From Aquatica leii (Eukaryota > Arthropoda > Insecta > Coleoptera > Lampyridae), in contig CM069432.1 of NCBI GenBank assembly GCA_035610365.1, forward strand, positions 16,058,001-16,122,000: a stretch of 64,000 bases of DNA, given 5' to 3'. The notes under the pieces are model-generated. The model made no database searches. It was given only the letters and a program-made list of their open reading frames with translations, and was not told the DNA's origin. Below, piece by piece: positions 9,764 through 21,369 of the stretch; the stretch's first letter is position 1; every line of letters begins with the position of its first letter. The translations under genes were made by a program, and so were the position numbers.

Positions 9764-11440
9764 CCCGCCAACGTAGTGCAACCGCCAAAGAATGTGATTG
9801 TATTCGGTAAAACACCAATCTGTTACGTTAAAAATCCGTAAATGTCATTTTACAAGTGAGAAACTGCTTATTTTCACTTCCGCTTTTGACGTTGAGAAAA
9901 ACAGCACTAACAAATAAGTAGACATACTAGAATAAATTTTGAGCAGGGACAGAAGTGCGTAATAAACTAACGTTTCAATAAGAACAGCTTGACAAGGAAG
10001 TAAAAAAAGATATTTGTAACCGACCTGGAGCAATACACAATAGCGGAAAAGAAGCTGGTAAACCGGCTAATTCAACAATTTAAAAAAAAACATTTGCTCG
10101 GTAAATAAAAATGAAACGTTCAATGATTTCCTAAAAAAACTAACAGATGATAAAGATACGAAATACTATTTCTGAAAACCGACACAATATCGTAACCCAC
10201 CCATTCGTAAAGATGGTGGTGGATGGGCAAGAACAGACAAATTGTTATGTTAGTCGCCTCCTTGCGGTGCACTCTGGAAAGCATCTTTGCTGGGTTCTCC
10301 AGTACAGATGTGAACTAAATGACTTACAAGGGCTTACATTCAACTATGCGGTGTTGTTGCCCTTAACGGGAACGTTTCCACCCAATTCAACGGTCAAGAC
10401 GTACCGTATTCTAAAGTAGTAGTAATTGTGTTGACGCAAATCTTTTAATGGGCCCCTTTCTACCGTGGTCTTAATTGTTTACAATCTATATGGAAAGGAA
10501 CGGTTTGCCGTGTGGTTGCTGCCTTTAGAGTAATAGTCACTCTACTCAATTCCGAAGAACGGTCTTGAACAAGAACACGGGCGCCCGTTTAGTACCACGC
10601 CGGTAAATCCGGACATAGTTTTATTTCCAAAACTCGGTTCAATCTTCAGACAAAAACTCAGGACATGACCTGGGCTCGAGAGCTTAACAGCGCCGGTAAA
10701 CCGAGACCTAAATCTGGAGGGAGAAAAAAAGCCAAATCCTATTACAGAAAAGCATGGCAAAAAAGACTTGTTTCTCCGACAGAAAAAAACCTCTTGTAGT
10801 AGCTGTACGCGGTCCAATATGCTCAAGGTCTATGTGAACGGCTTTGCGCCTTAGACATATAAAACGGACAGCAATACACACAATTTCAGTATCCCCAGTA
10901 AATTAGTGGAATAATGTGGAAAAAGCGTGGACTGTTCGATTCGATTATTGCAAAGGAGCAGAGAAATTGTAGGATGGAGCAACACGAATATTCGAGGGAC
11001 ATAGAGAACTCCTGCGGGGTCCCGCTGTTCGGCGCTCTATCTACTAGTATTGACTCTGGTTTCTCTTCAATATGCTAATTTTAACTAAAGCTATGGGATA
11101 TTGATTTTTGATTTGTGAGTTATCAGGCAAAGCCGTATATAAAGGTCTGCAGTAAATTTAATAGTAGATTAGTATTGATTTTACGTGTAGCGTAGCAGTT
11201 GTTCGTTTCTACGAAGCTTTAGACTCTTACCTCCATCATCCTACTTTATGGAACTCAAATCCGCGTCGTCCTCATACTTGATGAATCCCTACCTTGATAC
11301 ATCAAAGAGTTCTTCAATACTGACGTCACGCGCCTTACAAAACTAATACCTGCCTGTAAATTAACTCTTTCAAAGCTATCAAAATTTATTGACTTAGTCA
11401 GCAGACTTCAAACAACTTTTTGTAGAATCATAAATTTTTG
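9764..11440. other. No gene recognised
   Basis: Contains short ORFs (10147-10419 +, 10542-10826 -) without family features. The + strand at 10660-10780 is Lys/Arg-rich, and the stretch could include the decayed 5' end and gag start of the R1-like element that becomes recognisable from about 11459. That link is only a guess. Confidence 0.4.
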
Positions 11441-11458
11441 TCGCGTAACGTAGCAAAC

Positions 11459-11667
11459 TGCTGACATTGCCAGTGCTTTAGAAGGCGTCCAAACAGCCTT
11501 GCAAACTGTTACCGCTAAATTTTCCAGCGCCCCTGGTGCAGTCTCTATTCCTTTTTCGTATGTCCAAGCTGCCCGATCTAAAATAGAGAGGATCACTGTT
11601 CCTTCGGGTAAAACGGTCGCTCTTGTTCCTCGTTCGACTGACGTTATCGTGTCGAAACTATTTTAAA
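11459..11667 (+). pseudogene. R1-clade ORF1 (gag-like) remnant
   Basis: An open + frame (ADIASALEGVQTALQTV ... KIERITVPSGKTVALVPRST) ends in a stop at 11665. In another frame just after it, TSDATKTTLMKVLNP resembles the conserved part of R1-clade ORF1 before its zinc knuckles. No knuckles are seen. The minus ORF 11408-11596 is its shadow. ORF1 proteins bind the element RNA. Confidence 0.4.
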
Positions 11668-11873
11668 GACTTCGGACGCAACTAAAACGACTCTGATGAA
11701 AGTCCTAAATCCGCAAATCTATGGCCTACGCTAAAATGACGATAACTAATTATAAACAATAAGGACACTCAACTAACTTTAATTTTTGCGCAAGATAATC
11801 CTCGCAATTCACGAATTGCTACTTTTGAAGCTGGTGCGGCGTACCCTTCAACAGAATTTCCGCATTCTCTTCT

Positions 11874-12161
11874 ATGCGGTGCTACTCGGCTATTGTTTTT
11901 AATAGTTTGAAGCACGCCGGAGTGGTTACTCTCAGTCATTTAACAAAAAACTGCAGTGTAGTATCTATGATTACGGTTGGAAGCACTTCCTTGGCAATTG
12001 TCGGCTATTATTGGCCGCCGAGTGAGGATGTACGTATTCATCTTCAACACCTCAATAAAATTCTTGATGAACTAAGAAGTGTTTCTATCATAATTGCAAG
12101 TGACTTTAATTCAAAATTGGCGTTTTGGCACGTCCCGGTAACCTGGATTATAAACGCATAG
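11874..12161 (+). pseudogene. R1-clade endonuclease (EEP) remnant
   Basis: Apurinic-like endonuclease of a non-LTR retrotransposon. Visible features are VVTLSHLTKNCSVVS, then IVGYYWPPSEDVRIHLQHLN and IIASDFNSKLAFW, matching the usual YxxP and GDFNAKxxxW motifs with the first Gly changed to Ser. The N-terminal Asn/Glu motifs and the C-terminal SDH are not visible. The RT remnant follows downstream in the same orientation. Confidence 0.6.
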
Positions 12162-12715
12162 TTCCCGTTCGCCTAAATATGGCAATCGCGAGTTCTATTC
12201 TTGCTTAACTTCCACGTGGTGCTTTGTATTATGATCCTAGATCTGTAAACGCCGTCATTGGTAAGTTGACCAAGATGATCTTTGATTCTTGCCAACGTAC
12301 TTTAAACCGCATACGCATAAGCTCTAAAGCTGCTGTATCGTGGTAGAGTCCAACATCAAAAAGGGTTTAGGGCAGACTAAAAACCTCAATGGCTGTCTCT
12401 TACAAGGGTGCACTTCTCCTGTACAAACTGTCAGTGAAGACAGCAAAGTATAGCTGCTGGCAATGATTCACTGAAAAAAGGTTAGCGACGAGCCCGTGGA
12501 CGTTAGTTTACAAGTTGTCCTCTCGTAAGTTGTTGTCGATCCAACCGTGCTCTAATGTTCGAGAAGGCGACAGATACACTATCTCAGAATAAAGACGTTT
12601 AAAGCTATTGTTTGCTACCTGTTTCCTTTGCATGCATGCATGCATGCTCATATAAAATACCGCACTGATTTGCAAATAGGATCGAAAGAATATTGGGTGG
12701 TCACATTATAATGTC
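12162..12715 (+). pseudogene. Decayed endonuclease-RT linker
   Basis: No open frame. Position between the endonuclease and RT remnants suggests decayed linker sequence. It contains a GCAT microsatellite at 12632-12648. Confidence 0.35.
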
Positions 12716-13082
12716 TTGTGTTTAATTGTACAAGATTCCTTCTCTTTTACAATCGTTCATTTGTTCAACTCATGCATTAAATGTGGTTATTATCCTACCA
12801 GCTGGAAAACTGGTAAAAAGGATCTCGTAAATCCCAACTCTTACCGTCCGATACCTTTTAAACGTGTGCTTCTTAAAAATATTCATGACGACTTTTCTCC
12901 ACAATTTTTTTTCCATTACAGTCAATATGGCTTTGTTGCAAGCAAAATGACGACTGACGCCACAGGTAGATTAATAGCCAATATACGACTGAATGTCTCT
13001 AAGTACAGACTTGTAATTTTTTTTTTGACATATCTGGTGCGCTCAACAACGTATAGTGGTTTTCAATTCCAAACTGGCTCTC
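12716..13082 (+). pseudogene. R1-clade reverse transcriptase, N-terminal part
   Basis: Residues such as NSCIKCGYYPTSWKTGKKD and PNSYRPIPFKRVLLKNI follow the usual order of R1-clade RT. The segment ends in a frameshifted motif A (FFDISGA near 13020-13040, one frame off the ORF). The catalytic YADD part is missing, because a BEL/Pao fragment interrupts the element immediately afterwards. Confidence 0.65.
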
Positions 13083-13455
13083 GTCGTTAAGAGATTTGGG
13101 AGCGTGTTCAACCAACCCAGAACTATTGTAGAATCCGTCCACAAGAACCATCGCGTGAATTGGATATTCAAGGCCTTATGAACACAAACAAAAAGCTTCG
13201 AAAGCAAGGTGGCAGTATACAGCTCTAACTTTGGAATCGTGAGTGGTTTTAATGGCGAAATCTTGGATTTAAAACAGTAATCTAACATGAACCGCGTTAT
13301 CATCATTGAAAAACTTCAAATAAATGCACCCGCCATATCCACGCATCAAAACATCTGAGAAGCCATGTAGTCCGATCGATGTCGGACTTGGGCATACGAC
13401 ATGCTGTTACGGTATCCGCAATTTTTAAACAAGACTTAGAAGTAAAATCCAACAC
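13083..13455 (-). mobile_element. BEL/Pao RNase H fragment inserted in the R1-like element
   Basis: The minus strand reads SPLKPLTIPKLELYTATLLSKL and WTDSTIVLGWL, the BEL/Pao RNase-H-region motifs (IPRLEL..., WTDS..V..W). Upstream, in another frame, is a FSDASxxGYGxC-like stretch (about 13400-13330). It lies between the motif-A part and the C-terminal part of the plus-strand R1-like RT. Edges are approximate, and no target duplication was resolved. Confidence 0.6.
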
Positions 13456-14266
13456 GTGCCTAAACATATTGACAAGCTGGGCTGGCAGCAACAAACTGAC
13501 AGTTTCAGCGGACAAGTTAAGTACATGACTTTTGGCTCCACTTTAAAAGGAGATCCCTCTCTTTGTCTCAACATTCTCGTCCGTAAGGTTTTAAAATTCA
13601 AGCACCTCGGACTTTTGCTTGACGTCAGATTGAAATTTGTAAAGCATTGCGCATTCGTGATTGGGAAGTGTAAGATCGTCTTGCACAAATACTCACGCGA
13701 AATAGAACCATTTGGACTTCAATATCCTAAGTAGTCGGGAAACTAGCCTCGATCCAATCCCTAATTTTTAGAACTATTTTTGGGGCTTATCGCACCGTTT
13801 CTACGAAGACCCTCTGAGTCATATCCAAGCATCCTCCCCTACATCCCCTTTTGCAAAAAAATTACTGCACCAAAGTCCTTGGCAAGACTGGCACTTGCAA
13901 TTTTCTTGACCACACGGTTTGCTCAACGACTTTTAGTCAGCGGCTGTGTGACACTTCCCAGAAAGGACGTAACGCTTAATCTTTTATCCCAGACAAGAAG
14001 CAACCCAAATCTTTTCTTTACGCGGCGGATTTCTTAGTCATTTTAAACGCATTAGCGTTTTGGATGACGACAGCTGTCAGTCGTGTGGCGTTCCTGACAC
14101 TCCAGCACATCGGATTCTCGCTTGTCGCGAATTCGATGACGTTTGGGGTGACTTCTTAGCCACGATCAATGCTTATCCCGAATTCCCTCAGGCCATCCTT
14201 GAACTGGTGCTTAATGTAAATGTATATAAACTTATAGCAAAGAAAGACCAGAGCCTTTATTACTAA
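13456..14266 (+). pseudogene. R1-clade RT C-terminal part and Cys/His tail
   Basis: Three consecutive + frames (13456-13734, 13780-14037, 14060-14266). The first has KYMTFGSTLKGDPS and FKHLGLLLDVRLKFVKH, matching the thumb-side of R1-clade RTs. The last has CQSCGVPDTPAHRILACREF, the C-x2-C...H...C tail found at the end of many R1/LOA-type ORF2 proteins. Frameshifts separate them. The stop at 14264 probably marks the end of ORF2. Confidence 0.65.
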
Positions 14267-15289
14267 TAGTTTTTTAGTTTTGCTAACTTATGCATGGTGA
14301 TTAAGTTTTATTATTTTGCAAGCAGCGATGATAAAGTAAAAAGTTCAGTTTTGTTATATAATATTGCATGTTTATTTAGAGTCATTTTAGTTTATTACAG
14401 TTTCAGTTAAACAACACGTTTGATTTTCGTTTTAGCAGTCGCTGTTTGATTAGTACTCTGCCTTTCTTTATTTTTCCTCATTCTTTCACACCACGCATAA
14501 ATACTTAACTTATACTACTTGTCTTGTAAGACTATCATATCTACTGGAAACATTTCTTTATTTAACATATTCTTCTTATGGCAAACTTGTATCAAGGAAG
14601 TTCGACTAGAATGGTGTGTCCACATTTTCCTCTTCCTACTGGTGTAGGTATCTCGGGGGCTTGGGGCGTCGTGCAACATTAGTCACTAAAAGAGTGCGTG
14701 GGGGAGGTGTTTAATACTCACTGCTACCCTCTATGACCGGGCAAGCAAGAGCTGCTAGCAAGATGCTGATCTGGTTAGCAAAGATTGCCAGAAACATAGA
14801 GTCAGAAAGGAAAAGCCACCCCGGGTTAAGCACTAAATTGCTTACTTACTAGGAGATTAGGTCGTAAAACCCGCGGAAGGAGGTTACAGGATTCTGTACA
14901 CCCAGCTGATAACATAAGAAACTACCAAAGAAAGACCTCAGTGCCAAAAAAACTGCTGGCTATGACCTAACATCCACAAGAACCTAAAAGTGTCTACGGT
15001 CAGTGAGGAAATCAAACTGTTAGCAAAACGACACAAAACAAAACTACTTAATGTCGAAGTGTCGACAACAGTAAACTTATCCGTTGATTGAAAAGGCAAA
15101 AACTTTTTAGAGACAATTAAAACCTAAAAAAAACGTGACAGAAACGTTTTCAAAATTGTCTAGTAATTACCTTTTAAATTATAGTATAGTTATAACGTGC
15201 TTGTTGAAAAACATTAGCTAAATTTGTGACATAGATGTCAAACTTCAATTTGACGTTTATATTAGAATATACTTATAATTTTTTTCACG
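14267..15289. other. Noncoding, possible promoter of the 324-aa ORF
   Basis: Part of 14600-14950 is less AT-rich than its surroundings and could be a 3' UTR or unknown repeat. The last 100 bp hold AT-rich stretches (TTATATTAGAATATACTTATAA) before the ATG at 15290. No initiator or TATA element can be assigned with confidence. Confidence 0.35.
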
Positions 15290-16264
15290 ATGAATAAAGA
15301 TAAACGGAATAAGAACTGTGACACACTTTTAAAGCAACGTATTGCAACATACAGTAGTGACTCCGACGACGATGATGATGATAACAACGAGGTAAACTTG
15401 AACTATACCAAAAGAGATTCGTGTAAGTGCCAAGAAAAATATGTAAAAATCAAGAAAAGCAGTATGAAACATGTAATAGTTTCACGAAGTTCTTGTTGGG
15501 AAATCGACGAACTATCGATTCAGCGGCAAAAACTTGAAATGCAATTGTCGCATTGTCAAATGGAAGAATCGGTCAATATGGACAGGCACGCGGTGCTTCA
15601 AATGAAATTTGATCGTATGGAAAACACCATGTCTGCGTTTTTGTTCTTTTTAGATTGTCTGGAACTGGAAGAAAAGGCCTCATTCAGATTGTGTCAACAG
15701 TTGAATGGATTAATTGTTCGCGAAAACTCGGTGGTGATCACCGAAAATTTATCGGATTTAGTTAAAAATCTTTGTAGTAAAAAAATCAGCAACACTTACG
15801 TTGTTAAAGAAAACTTAAGAAAAGTGCTCGACGTCAATCAGGATTTGGAAAATTTAATGGCTGATTATAACGATAAAAAATTAAAATTTACAACGGCGTC
15901 GCAAAATTATAAATTATTATTACAGAGTGCTAGTTTATCGATCTCGCAGTTAGAAAAATTACAAACGCAATTCGACACAATCTTATTAGATTTCCAACAT
16001 AGTAGATGCTTGCTGGACCAGGAGCTTCCCACGGCAATAGCACATCGATTGGAAATTTTACTTAACAGTTTTGCCGAGTTACATTCGGACTTGCAAAAAA
16101 TCGTTTCAGATAGAGCGGATTTGTCTTCATTACTTAAACATTTAGAAACGTGCCTGCGTAATTGCAATGATTTAATGACTATAAAAGAAAATGAAGCGGC
16201 ACTCGTTGGAGGTGCCATAATATGTAGTAATTGCTCACGCCCGACGGCAATTGCTAGAGATTAA
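15290..16264 (+). CDS. Uncharacterised 324-aa coiled-coil protein, possibly BAR-like
   Basis: The longest intact ORF here without transposon hallmarks. It has an ATG in a reasonable context (CACGATGAA) and a single exon. Residues 1-35 are polar with an acidic run (SSDSDDDDDDNNE). Residues 75-310 are largely helical by composition, with heptad-like Leu spacing. The layout resembles BAR-domain helices: KENLRKVLDVNQDLENLMADY, then KLKFTTASQNYKLLL, then LLDQELPTAIAHRLEILLNSF, like the ELPxLxxxRxxxxxxxFxxx segment of amphiphysin/BIN proteins. A Cys pair (CSNC) is near the end. The BAR idea is inference; a retrocopy or host gene are both possible. The minus frame 15907-16218 is a shadow. Confidence 0.6.
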   Translation: MNKDKRNKNCDTLLKQRIATYSSDSDDDDDDNNEVNLNYTKRDSCKCQEKYVKIKKSSMKHVIVSRSSCWEIDELSIQRQKLEMQLSHCQMEESVNMDRHAVLQMKFDRMENTMSAFLFFLDCLELEEKASFRLCQQLNGLIVRENSVVITENLSDLVKNLCSKKISNTYVVKENLRKVLDVNQDLENLMADYNDKKLKFTTASQNYKLLLQSASLSISQLEKLQTQFDTILLDFQHSRCLLDQELPTAIAHRLEILLNSFAELHSDLQKIVSDRADLSSLLKHLETCLRNCNDLMTIKENEAALVGGAIICSNCSRPTAIARD

Positions 16265-17315
16265 TATACTTTCGCAAAACGTAAATTAAGAGACTATTTT
16301 AGTTTGCGTTTTAGATTTTCTAAATAACTGTCGCCGCTAATCTGATATAAACTTAATCTTCTTAACGCTAATTAATCATTGCGTCGAGAAACACGTAGGA
16401 AACGCTCTTATAATTTCTTAATTATTTTCCTAAGTTGATACGTATTAATTCGTAAGATTACCGGGATTTTACATCTTAATTAAAATTTCATGGTAAATAA
16501 ATACGTAAACAAACGGCCAAAACAAGAATTTTTAATTTATTTTATCAATATAAAGAGAATTTGTAATAAAACTAAGTCAAGAATAAATAAATTTATAATT
16601 AGTTTGTTCTCAATTAGAAATTTATATGCAAATTATAATTGCAATGTTTTATTTTATTTAGAAAACTTTACAAGACATTGCGATGACCTTTGTGAGACAA
16701 GTTTTTGGGTTCTTCTATAGAGAATTTGAATTACGTTTTCTATTTACTAAGAAACGGACTTTGCATTAATTTATATTCTTATGAGTAAAGTGTTAAATAG
16801 ATTAAAGAAGAGATATAGATTATTTCCGGTTTGAAAACAAAACCAAAAGAAACATGCTATTGTTTGTTACAGAAAGAAAAATAATTGAACCAGGTTATTC
16901 TATAATACTATCATAAAAAAACACGATGCCGGTGAGTGGACGTCATTGAGAAACTTTAATAAAAATAGAAAAACACTCAGGCGCCACTCCACGTACCTAC
17001 TGATAAAAATTCTCAGCTTGGAGAGACGAGGGTAAGTCTGGACCCACTACAAAGCGAACAGGATGAGAGAAAAAAAACGAGCAAGAACAAGTGTAATATA
17101 TGTTTTCCTAAGATAAAATGTCCTATACTAAAAAAATTTAACAACAGTTCAATTACCACTTTTTGTATATACAAAATTTTAAGAGAATTCATTGCAAACA
17201 AAATAATCAACAGGCGTTATTGTAACAGTAATTATCATAGTGTAAATGTCGCGCCATTTTCGCGTTGCTTTTACTTTCGGCAACAACACTCCCACACTGA
17301 CACTCTCACCACGCT
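16265..17315. other. AT-rich intergenic
   Basis: Holds an AATAAA at 16496-16501 that could polyadenylate the 324-aa ORF. Small ORFs at 16490-16720 (+) and 17013-17210 (-) show no family features. The 3' LTR of the minus-strand BEL/Pao element should lie here, but I could not identify a paired copy. Confidence 0.4.
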
Positions 17316-17621
17316 CTAAGATGGATTCGGAATCGGATTTCCAACATTCCCCGCCCTCTCTTCGTCGCCTTGTTGCAGCCCGTCTCCATCGCCGGAATCG
17401 AAATCCAGAACACTGTCACTCTCTAAGGGATACAGTCTTTGCAGTGGCTTTAATAACTGCCCCCTAGCGGTTTCTACTCTAACCAAACAAACTCGGCCAT
17501 CCTTACCCGGTAAAATTTTTACGATTCGACCAACAGGCCAGTTTAAACGTTTGTTGTTGTCGTCGCCAACAAGCACCAATTCTCCAAACACAATTTGACG
17601 ATCAGTCTTTTTGTTACACAA
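17316..17621 (-). pseudogene. BEL/Pao integrase C-terminal domain (DUF5641 type)
   Basis: GELVLVGDDNNKRLNWPVGRIVKILPG, with the conserved NWPxGRI and later VRVETARGQLLKPLQRLYPLE, is the domain that ends BEL/Pao Pol (VLVxDxxxxRxxWxLGRV...R.V.V.T..G...RPVxKLxPLE). The tail after it is acidic. It is the last piece of Pol on this strand. Confidence 0.8.
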
Positions 17622-17627
17622 AAGCTT

Positions 17628-18467
17628 CTATTGTCCAAGGTACTCTATACAAAATCGAGCCCAAAGTTTTTCCCGTAAAACTTCAATTTTACGCACCCTC
17701 CGACACAATGAAGCATTATCTATAGCGTCAAAATCCGGTAAACCACACTCCACTTGCTCGCGCAAAAACAGCGACGGACTGAACGCAACTAACTCTTTAG
17801 GGTCCTCCAAAAGGTAAGTTAAGGGTCTCGCATTAACAACTGCTTCGCACTTGCATACCAGGGTAAATAAGTTTTCATAACTCAATCTCGCGCGACCCAG
17901 TACTTTTCGTAATAGTTGTTTCAACACTCCAATTAAACGTTCCTAGAACACTCCAATTAAACGTTCTCAGAACCCTCTCCACTACGCCGTTGTGAGAGAA
18001 TTAATTGCAAGCGAATGCGCTAGACGGGCGTTTCACGCAAGATCAAGTCCCAATCTAGTAGCGATAAGGCTTTCTCGGTGCCTACAAAGTTCGTCCCATT
18101 GTCACTATCGACTGTTCGAGGCCTACCCCGACGCGACACGAAACGACCTAAGACTCGGAGTGGACAGGGATGTCGTCAGCTCCAAATGAACCGCTCGGAA
18201 AACAGCGCACGTAAACAAACATATCCAAACCTTATCACCACTTTTTAAATACAATGGCCCTACAAAATCTACTCCCCTCACTTCAAAGGGAGCTGCGTCA
18301 AGAACTCTGTCTAACGGTAATAGCGGAGGCTTTACACTCAAAGGCTTTGCGTTGTGCCTTCTACATGTTCCACACTTGGATATATCTGATCTGACTGTCC
18401 GGTACCGCCCAAGATCCAAAACCTCTCCCTCGGCAAACTCAACATACCCTAAGTCCCAACATAGCAT
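17628..18467 (-). pseudogene. BEL/Pao integrase core
   Basis: The first piece (18467-18123) has the zinc-binding remnant SKCGTCRRHNAK, then PLPxxRV-type LPLDRVLDAAPFEVRGVDFVG with the first catalytic Asp, and CAVFRAVHLEL. The second (17927-17628) has the C-terminal part: NARPLTYLLEDPKELVAFSPSLFL. The central Asp/Glu region between them (about 17930-18120) is degraded. It includes a 24-bp tandem duplication at 17923-17970. Integrase would insert element cDNA into host DNA. Confidence 0.8.
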
Positions 18468-18501
18468 GATTTTACGTGTATGTTCATGATCAGGCTCTTA
18501 G

Positions 18502-19704
18502 TCAATGGATGCTTAGAAGAAAGCACAATGGGGACCCGATCATTTTCAGTGTCTTCTCTATTAGACACCCATCTTGTTCGTCGCTAAAAGGATCGAGACC
18601 ACTAATTCTCCTATCCTCCTTACCAGAAACCGCTTCCTTTTGCAACAATCTGAAAATAAACGTCTCTGTCGCGTCTTGTTCTTCAAAAGACAATTCAACA
18701 CGCTGTTTCTAATCTGGACGCCTACAATTTTGAACATACCGCCGTAGCCAAGCCATCATTCGCGCAGTTTTGGTATATTTAAAAAAGTAGTCTACATGCC
18801 AAGCGCAACAGTCTCCAAAATTCAGAAGCGTAGTAACTAACTTCTTCTTGCGCTCGCCGTTAATTTCATCTTCGTTGCAGGTTGTATTTACCGACGGCCA
18901 TCTTTCTTGTGATTCGTATAGCCATCTGGGGCCCTCCCACCATCTTGATCCAAAAAGTTGTTTAGGAGAGCATTCCCTCGAGGGCAAATTAGCCGGATTT
19001 TGCATTCCTGATAAATGGCGCTATTTCTCCGCTGGAGTCAAATTACGAATCTCGCTCACTCTGTTCCATACGAATACATCCCACTCTTCTTTTTGTCGAA
19101 TCCATGAGATGACTGTAGCCGAATCAGTCCAGAAAAAACAACCAATCTGCCTTCCCATGTTCTCACTCACATTCGTATGCAGCCGAGCACCTATAGTTGC
19201 CACCAGCAACTCCAAACGTGGTATAGTCATTTTCGAACTCGATTTTTTTATAGGTGCTACTCTAGCTTTGGCAGCCAATAAGAAGACAGAAACTTTGCCA
19301 CGCAAAACCACTCGCACAAACACAATACAAGCATAGGCATCTTGGTTCGCATCACAAAATGTATGTATGCTCAAATGTAGCTCAATCTTAGACAAGTAAA
19401 GCAAATCCTTCATCCAACTTTTAAATGTTTGAGCCATGACATTATCCACTGGCTGGTTCCAAGTTAACTCCTTCTTCCACAATCTCTGCAGCATTACTTT
19501 AGGTAGTAAAGTAGATGTATGTCCAATCGGATCGAAAAATTTCTGTGTTATAGAAAGAATCTGACGTTTCGTAATCACCATATTCTCAATGTCAAGATTC
19601 TCTTCCAGAAGGTTTGAATTTATAGTTAAAATACCTTTTCTTGGGCACCAATTCAAACCAAGGACAGGACATAGCTCAATAACCGTATCTGATTTTAAAC
19701 TCAA
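18502..19704 (-). pseudogene. BEL/Pao RT end and RNase H region
   Basis: 19704-19021 contains LGLNWCPRKGILTI, ITQKFFDPIGHTSTLLPKVM (the family's FDPLG...P...K), TFCDANQDAYAC (RNase H Asp), IPRLELLVATIGARL and FFWTDSATVISWI. 19005-18709 follows with NPANLPSRECSPKQLFGSRWW, the usual NPADxxSRG...L....W segment. 18693-18502 is a weak continuation. The plus ORFs 18848-19336 and 18476-18712 are shadows. Confidence 0.85.
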
Positions 19705-19737
19705 AGTACGCTCCCACCCTCTCAGTTCGAATTTACC

Positions 19738-20151
19738 CTATATCATAATAGCAACAAACTCTTTGACAAATCTTGCGACCGATTCCTCATCTACCAGGCT
19801 CGTCACACAATTATCAACATAGAAACTACGACTCAACCTTTCTACAGTCTCCTTGGAATAAACAGTTTCAGCCTCATTGCATCTTTTTAAGCACAGAGAT
19901 AGATGGTATTTCAACGTTTCCCCTAGCAGAAACGAGCTACTAATCAAACCGAAGATCACGCGCTTGTGGCGGAAAATGACCTCTTGGCCCTTGTCATGAA
20001 TCCACAAAAATTTGAGAAACTCTCGGTCTTTTTCGTTAATGCTAGTTTGTACGCAAGCTTTTCTTATATCGGTCACAACACCTATTTTGTTTTCTCTAAA
20101 CCTTAACAGCAACGAAGGAATTAGTTCTATCAAATTGGACCCTTTCTCCAA
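19738..20151 (-). pseudogene. BEL/Pao reverse transcriptase core
   Basis: The palm of the RT: VVTDIRKACVQTSINEKDREF (motif A Asp), FLWIHD, then FRHKRVIFGLISSSFLLGETL (motif B), and RSFYVDNCVTS, where the family has YVDD, so the second Asp is Asn here (YVDN). YVDN in place of YVDD suggests loss of polymerisation, though YVDD-to-YVDN variants do occur in BEL elements. The frame ends at 19738. Confidence 0.85.
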
Positions 20152-20199
20152 GCAATGGTTTAACGATGGTCTGTTCTTTTCCTGCGCAGACGCATCGTA

Positions 20200-20874
20200 T
20201 TAAGGTCGAATTTTTGTTGTCGCACTGTTTCCCTTAATACCCGGTCTATGAGGGAGATAATGATCTTTGTTCACATTCACACATTCTGATGTATCCATTT
20301 TTTTGACAATTCCTTCCGTTTCCCACTTACAAAAGATGGGCTCGTACTGCTCAAACAGGTAATCATTTTTCAGTTTACGGACAGCTGAATCTAACTTTTT
20401 TTGAGCCAATTTGTAGTTAGTCGAGCGAGGGGGGTAGTCCTCTAACCATGGAAGGTAAACCTCATAACGCCCATCTTTATTAAGATTCACGGTTTGAAAG
20501 AAGACCTTCTTAGTTGCCACGGGTGTTTCGTCCTTGATCCGCTTATTAGAAGGTTCTTTGATTCCTAGCGCTTCAAGTTCCCACAAATCTGTTATGGAAC
20601 CATTCTTCACAAATACGTTCAAAATGGTCATAGCGATATTAGGAAGTACACTAATGTCCGGCATTTTACCCATAAGTGTTCACCCGACGTGTGTTTCAAT
20701 GGCAACTAATCCGCACGGTAGTTTTAGACGACCTCCTGTATATAAATGTTCAGCCACGTCTGCTCCTAGTAAGAGCTCGATCGGACCAGATTGTTGAACA
20801 TCTGATGTTTGGACATTTAAGATCCGCATCTCATCGGTCCATGGTCCATAAAAACTAGAGTTACCTCTCCACAA
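20200..20874 (-). pseudogene. BEL/Pao protease-RT linker and RT fingers
   Basis: 20874-20680 has QQSGPIELLLGADVAEHLYTGG, the conserved linker after the protease (I.LLIGxD). 20673-20200 has FWELE-like LWELEALGI, YEVYLPWLEDYP and the finger-region WETEGIVKKMDTSE then YLPHRPGIKG (usually YLPHHxV). A frame change joins the two. Confidence 0.8.
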
Positions 20875-21048
20875 ATCGTCAGCTGATCTTAGGCCTCGAA
20901 TGTGTAAAAATACGTCCCATTGCAGATGGTGACGTTAAAGGAGTTGTGAGTGTTTATCATCTCTGACCCACTAAACAAACAATGAACGATTTTCTCCTGA
21001 CGTTTAGGTCGGTATCCTAGTTGTGTAGCACTCTCCTTTGTAAGACTT

Positions 21049-21276
21049 TTACGATCCACTATCAATCAATGCTTGAATTACTTTACAACCATTCGCTCCC
21101 TTCAAGGTCACTCGTAGAATTTGCAGAAACACCTGCGTGCTGGTCCGGTTGGTCAATGTTTGGTCTTTTCCGGTATCACTCGAAGGCACAGTGCCGTTGT
21201 CGACATGCGACTTCTCTGTATTCTTGTGGGTCGGCAGATCAGGACACATTAAAGCCACATGTGTACGAGTGCACAA
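21049..21276 (-). pseudogene. BEL/Pao aspartic protease start
   Basis: TQVFLQILRVTLKGANGCKVIQALIDSGS ends on the catalytic Asp-Ser-Gly motif (LIDSGS) at about 21060-21049. The frame then breaks before the rest of the protease. The Asp-rich region upstream probably links to the gag zinc region. Confidence 0.75.
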
Positions 21277-21369
21277 AACACACGTTAAGCGTCCCTTACA
21301 TCTTTTAGGTTGATGGCCTATCTTTAAACAGCGGAAACAAGCCTTTTTTTCCGAAAGTGTGTCCTTTTT

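Noticed and set aside
10147..10826. ORFs 10147-10419 (+) and 10542-10826 (-)
   Set aside because: No motifs, no start context, no relation to neighbouring elements.
18848..19336. 162-codon plus-strand ORF
   Set aside because: Antisense shadow of the BEL/Pao RT end and RNase H region, whose motifs are clear on the minus strand.
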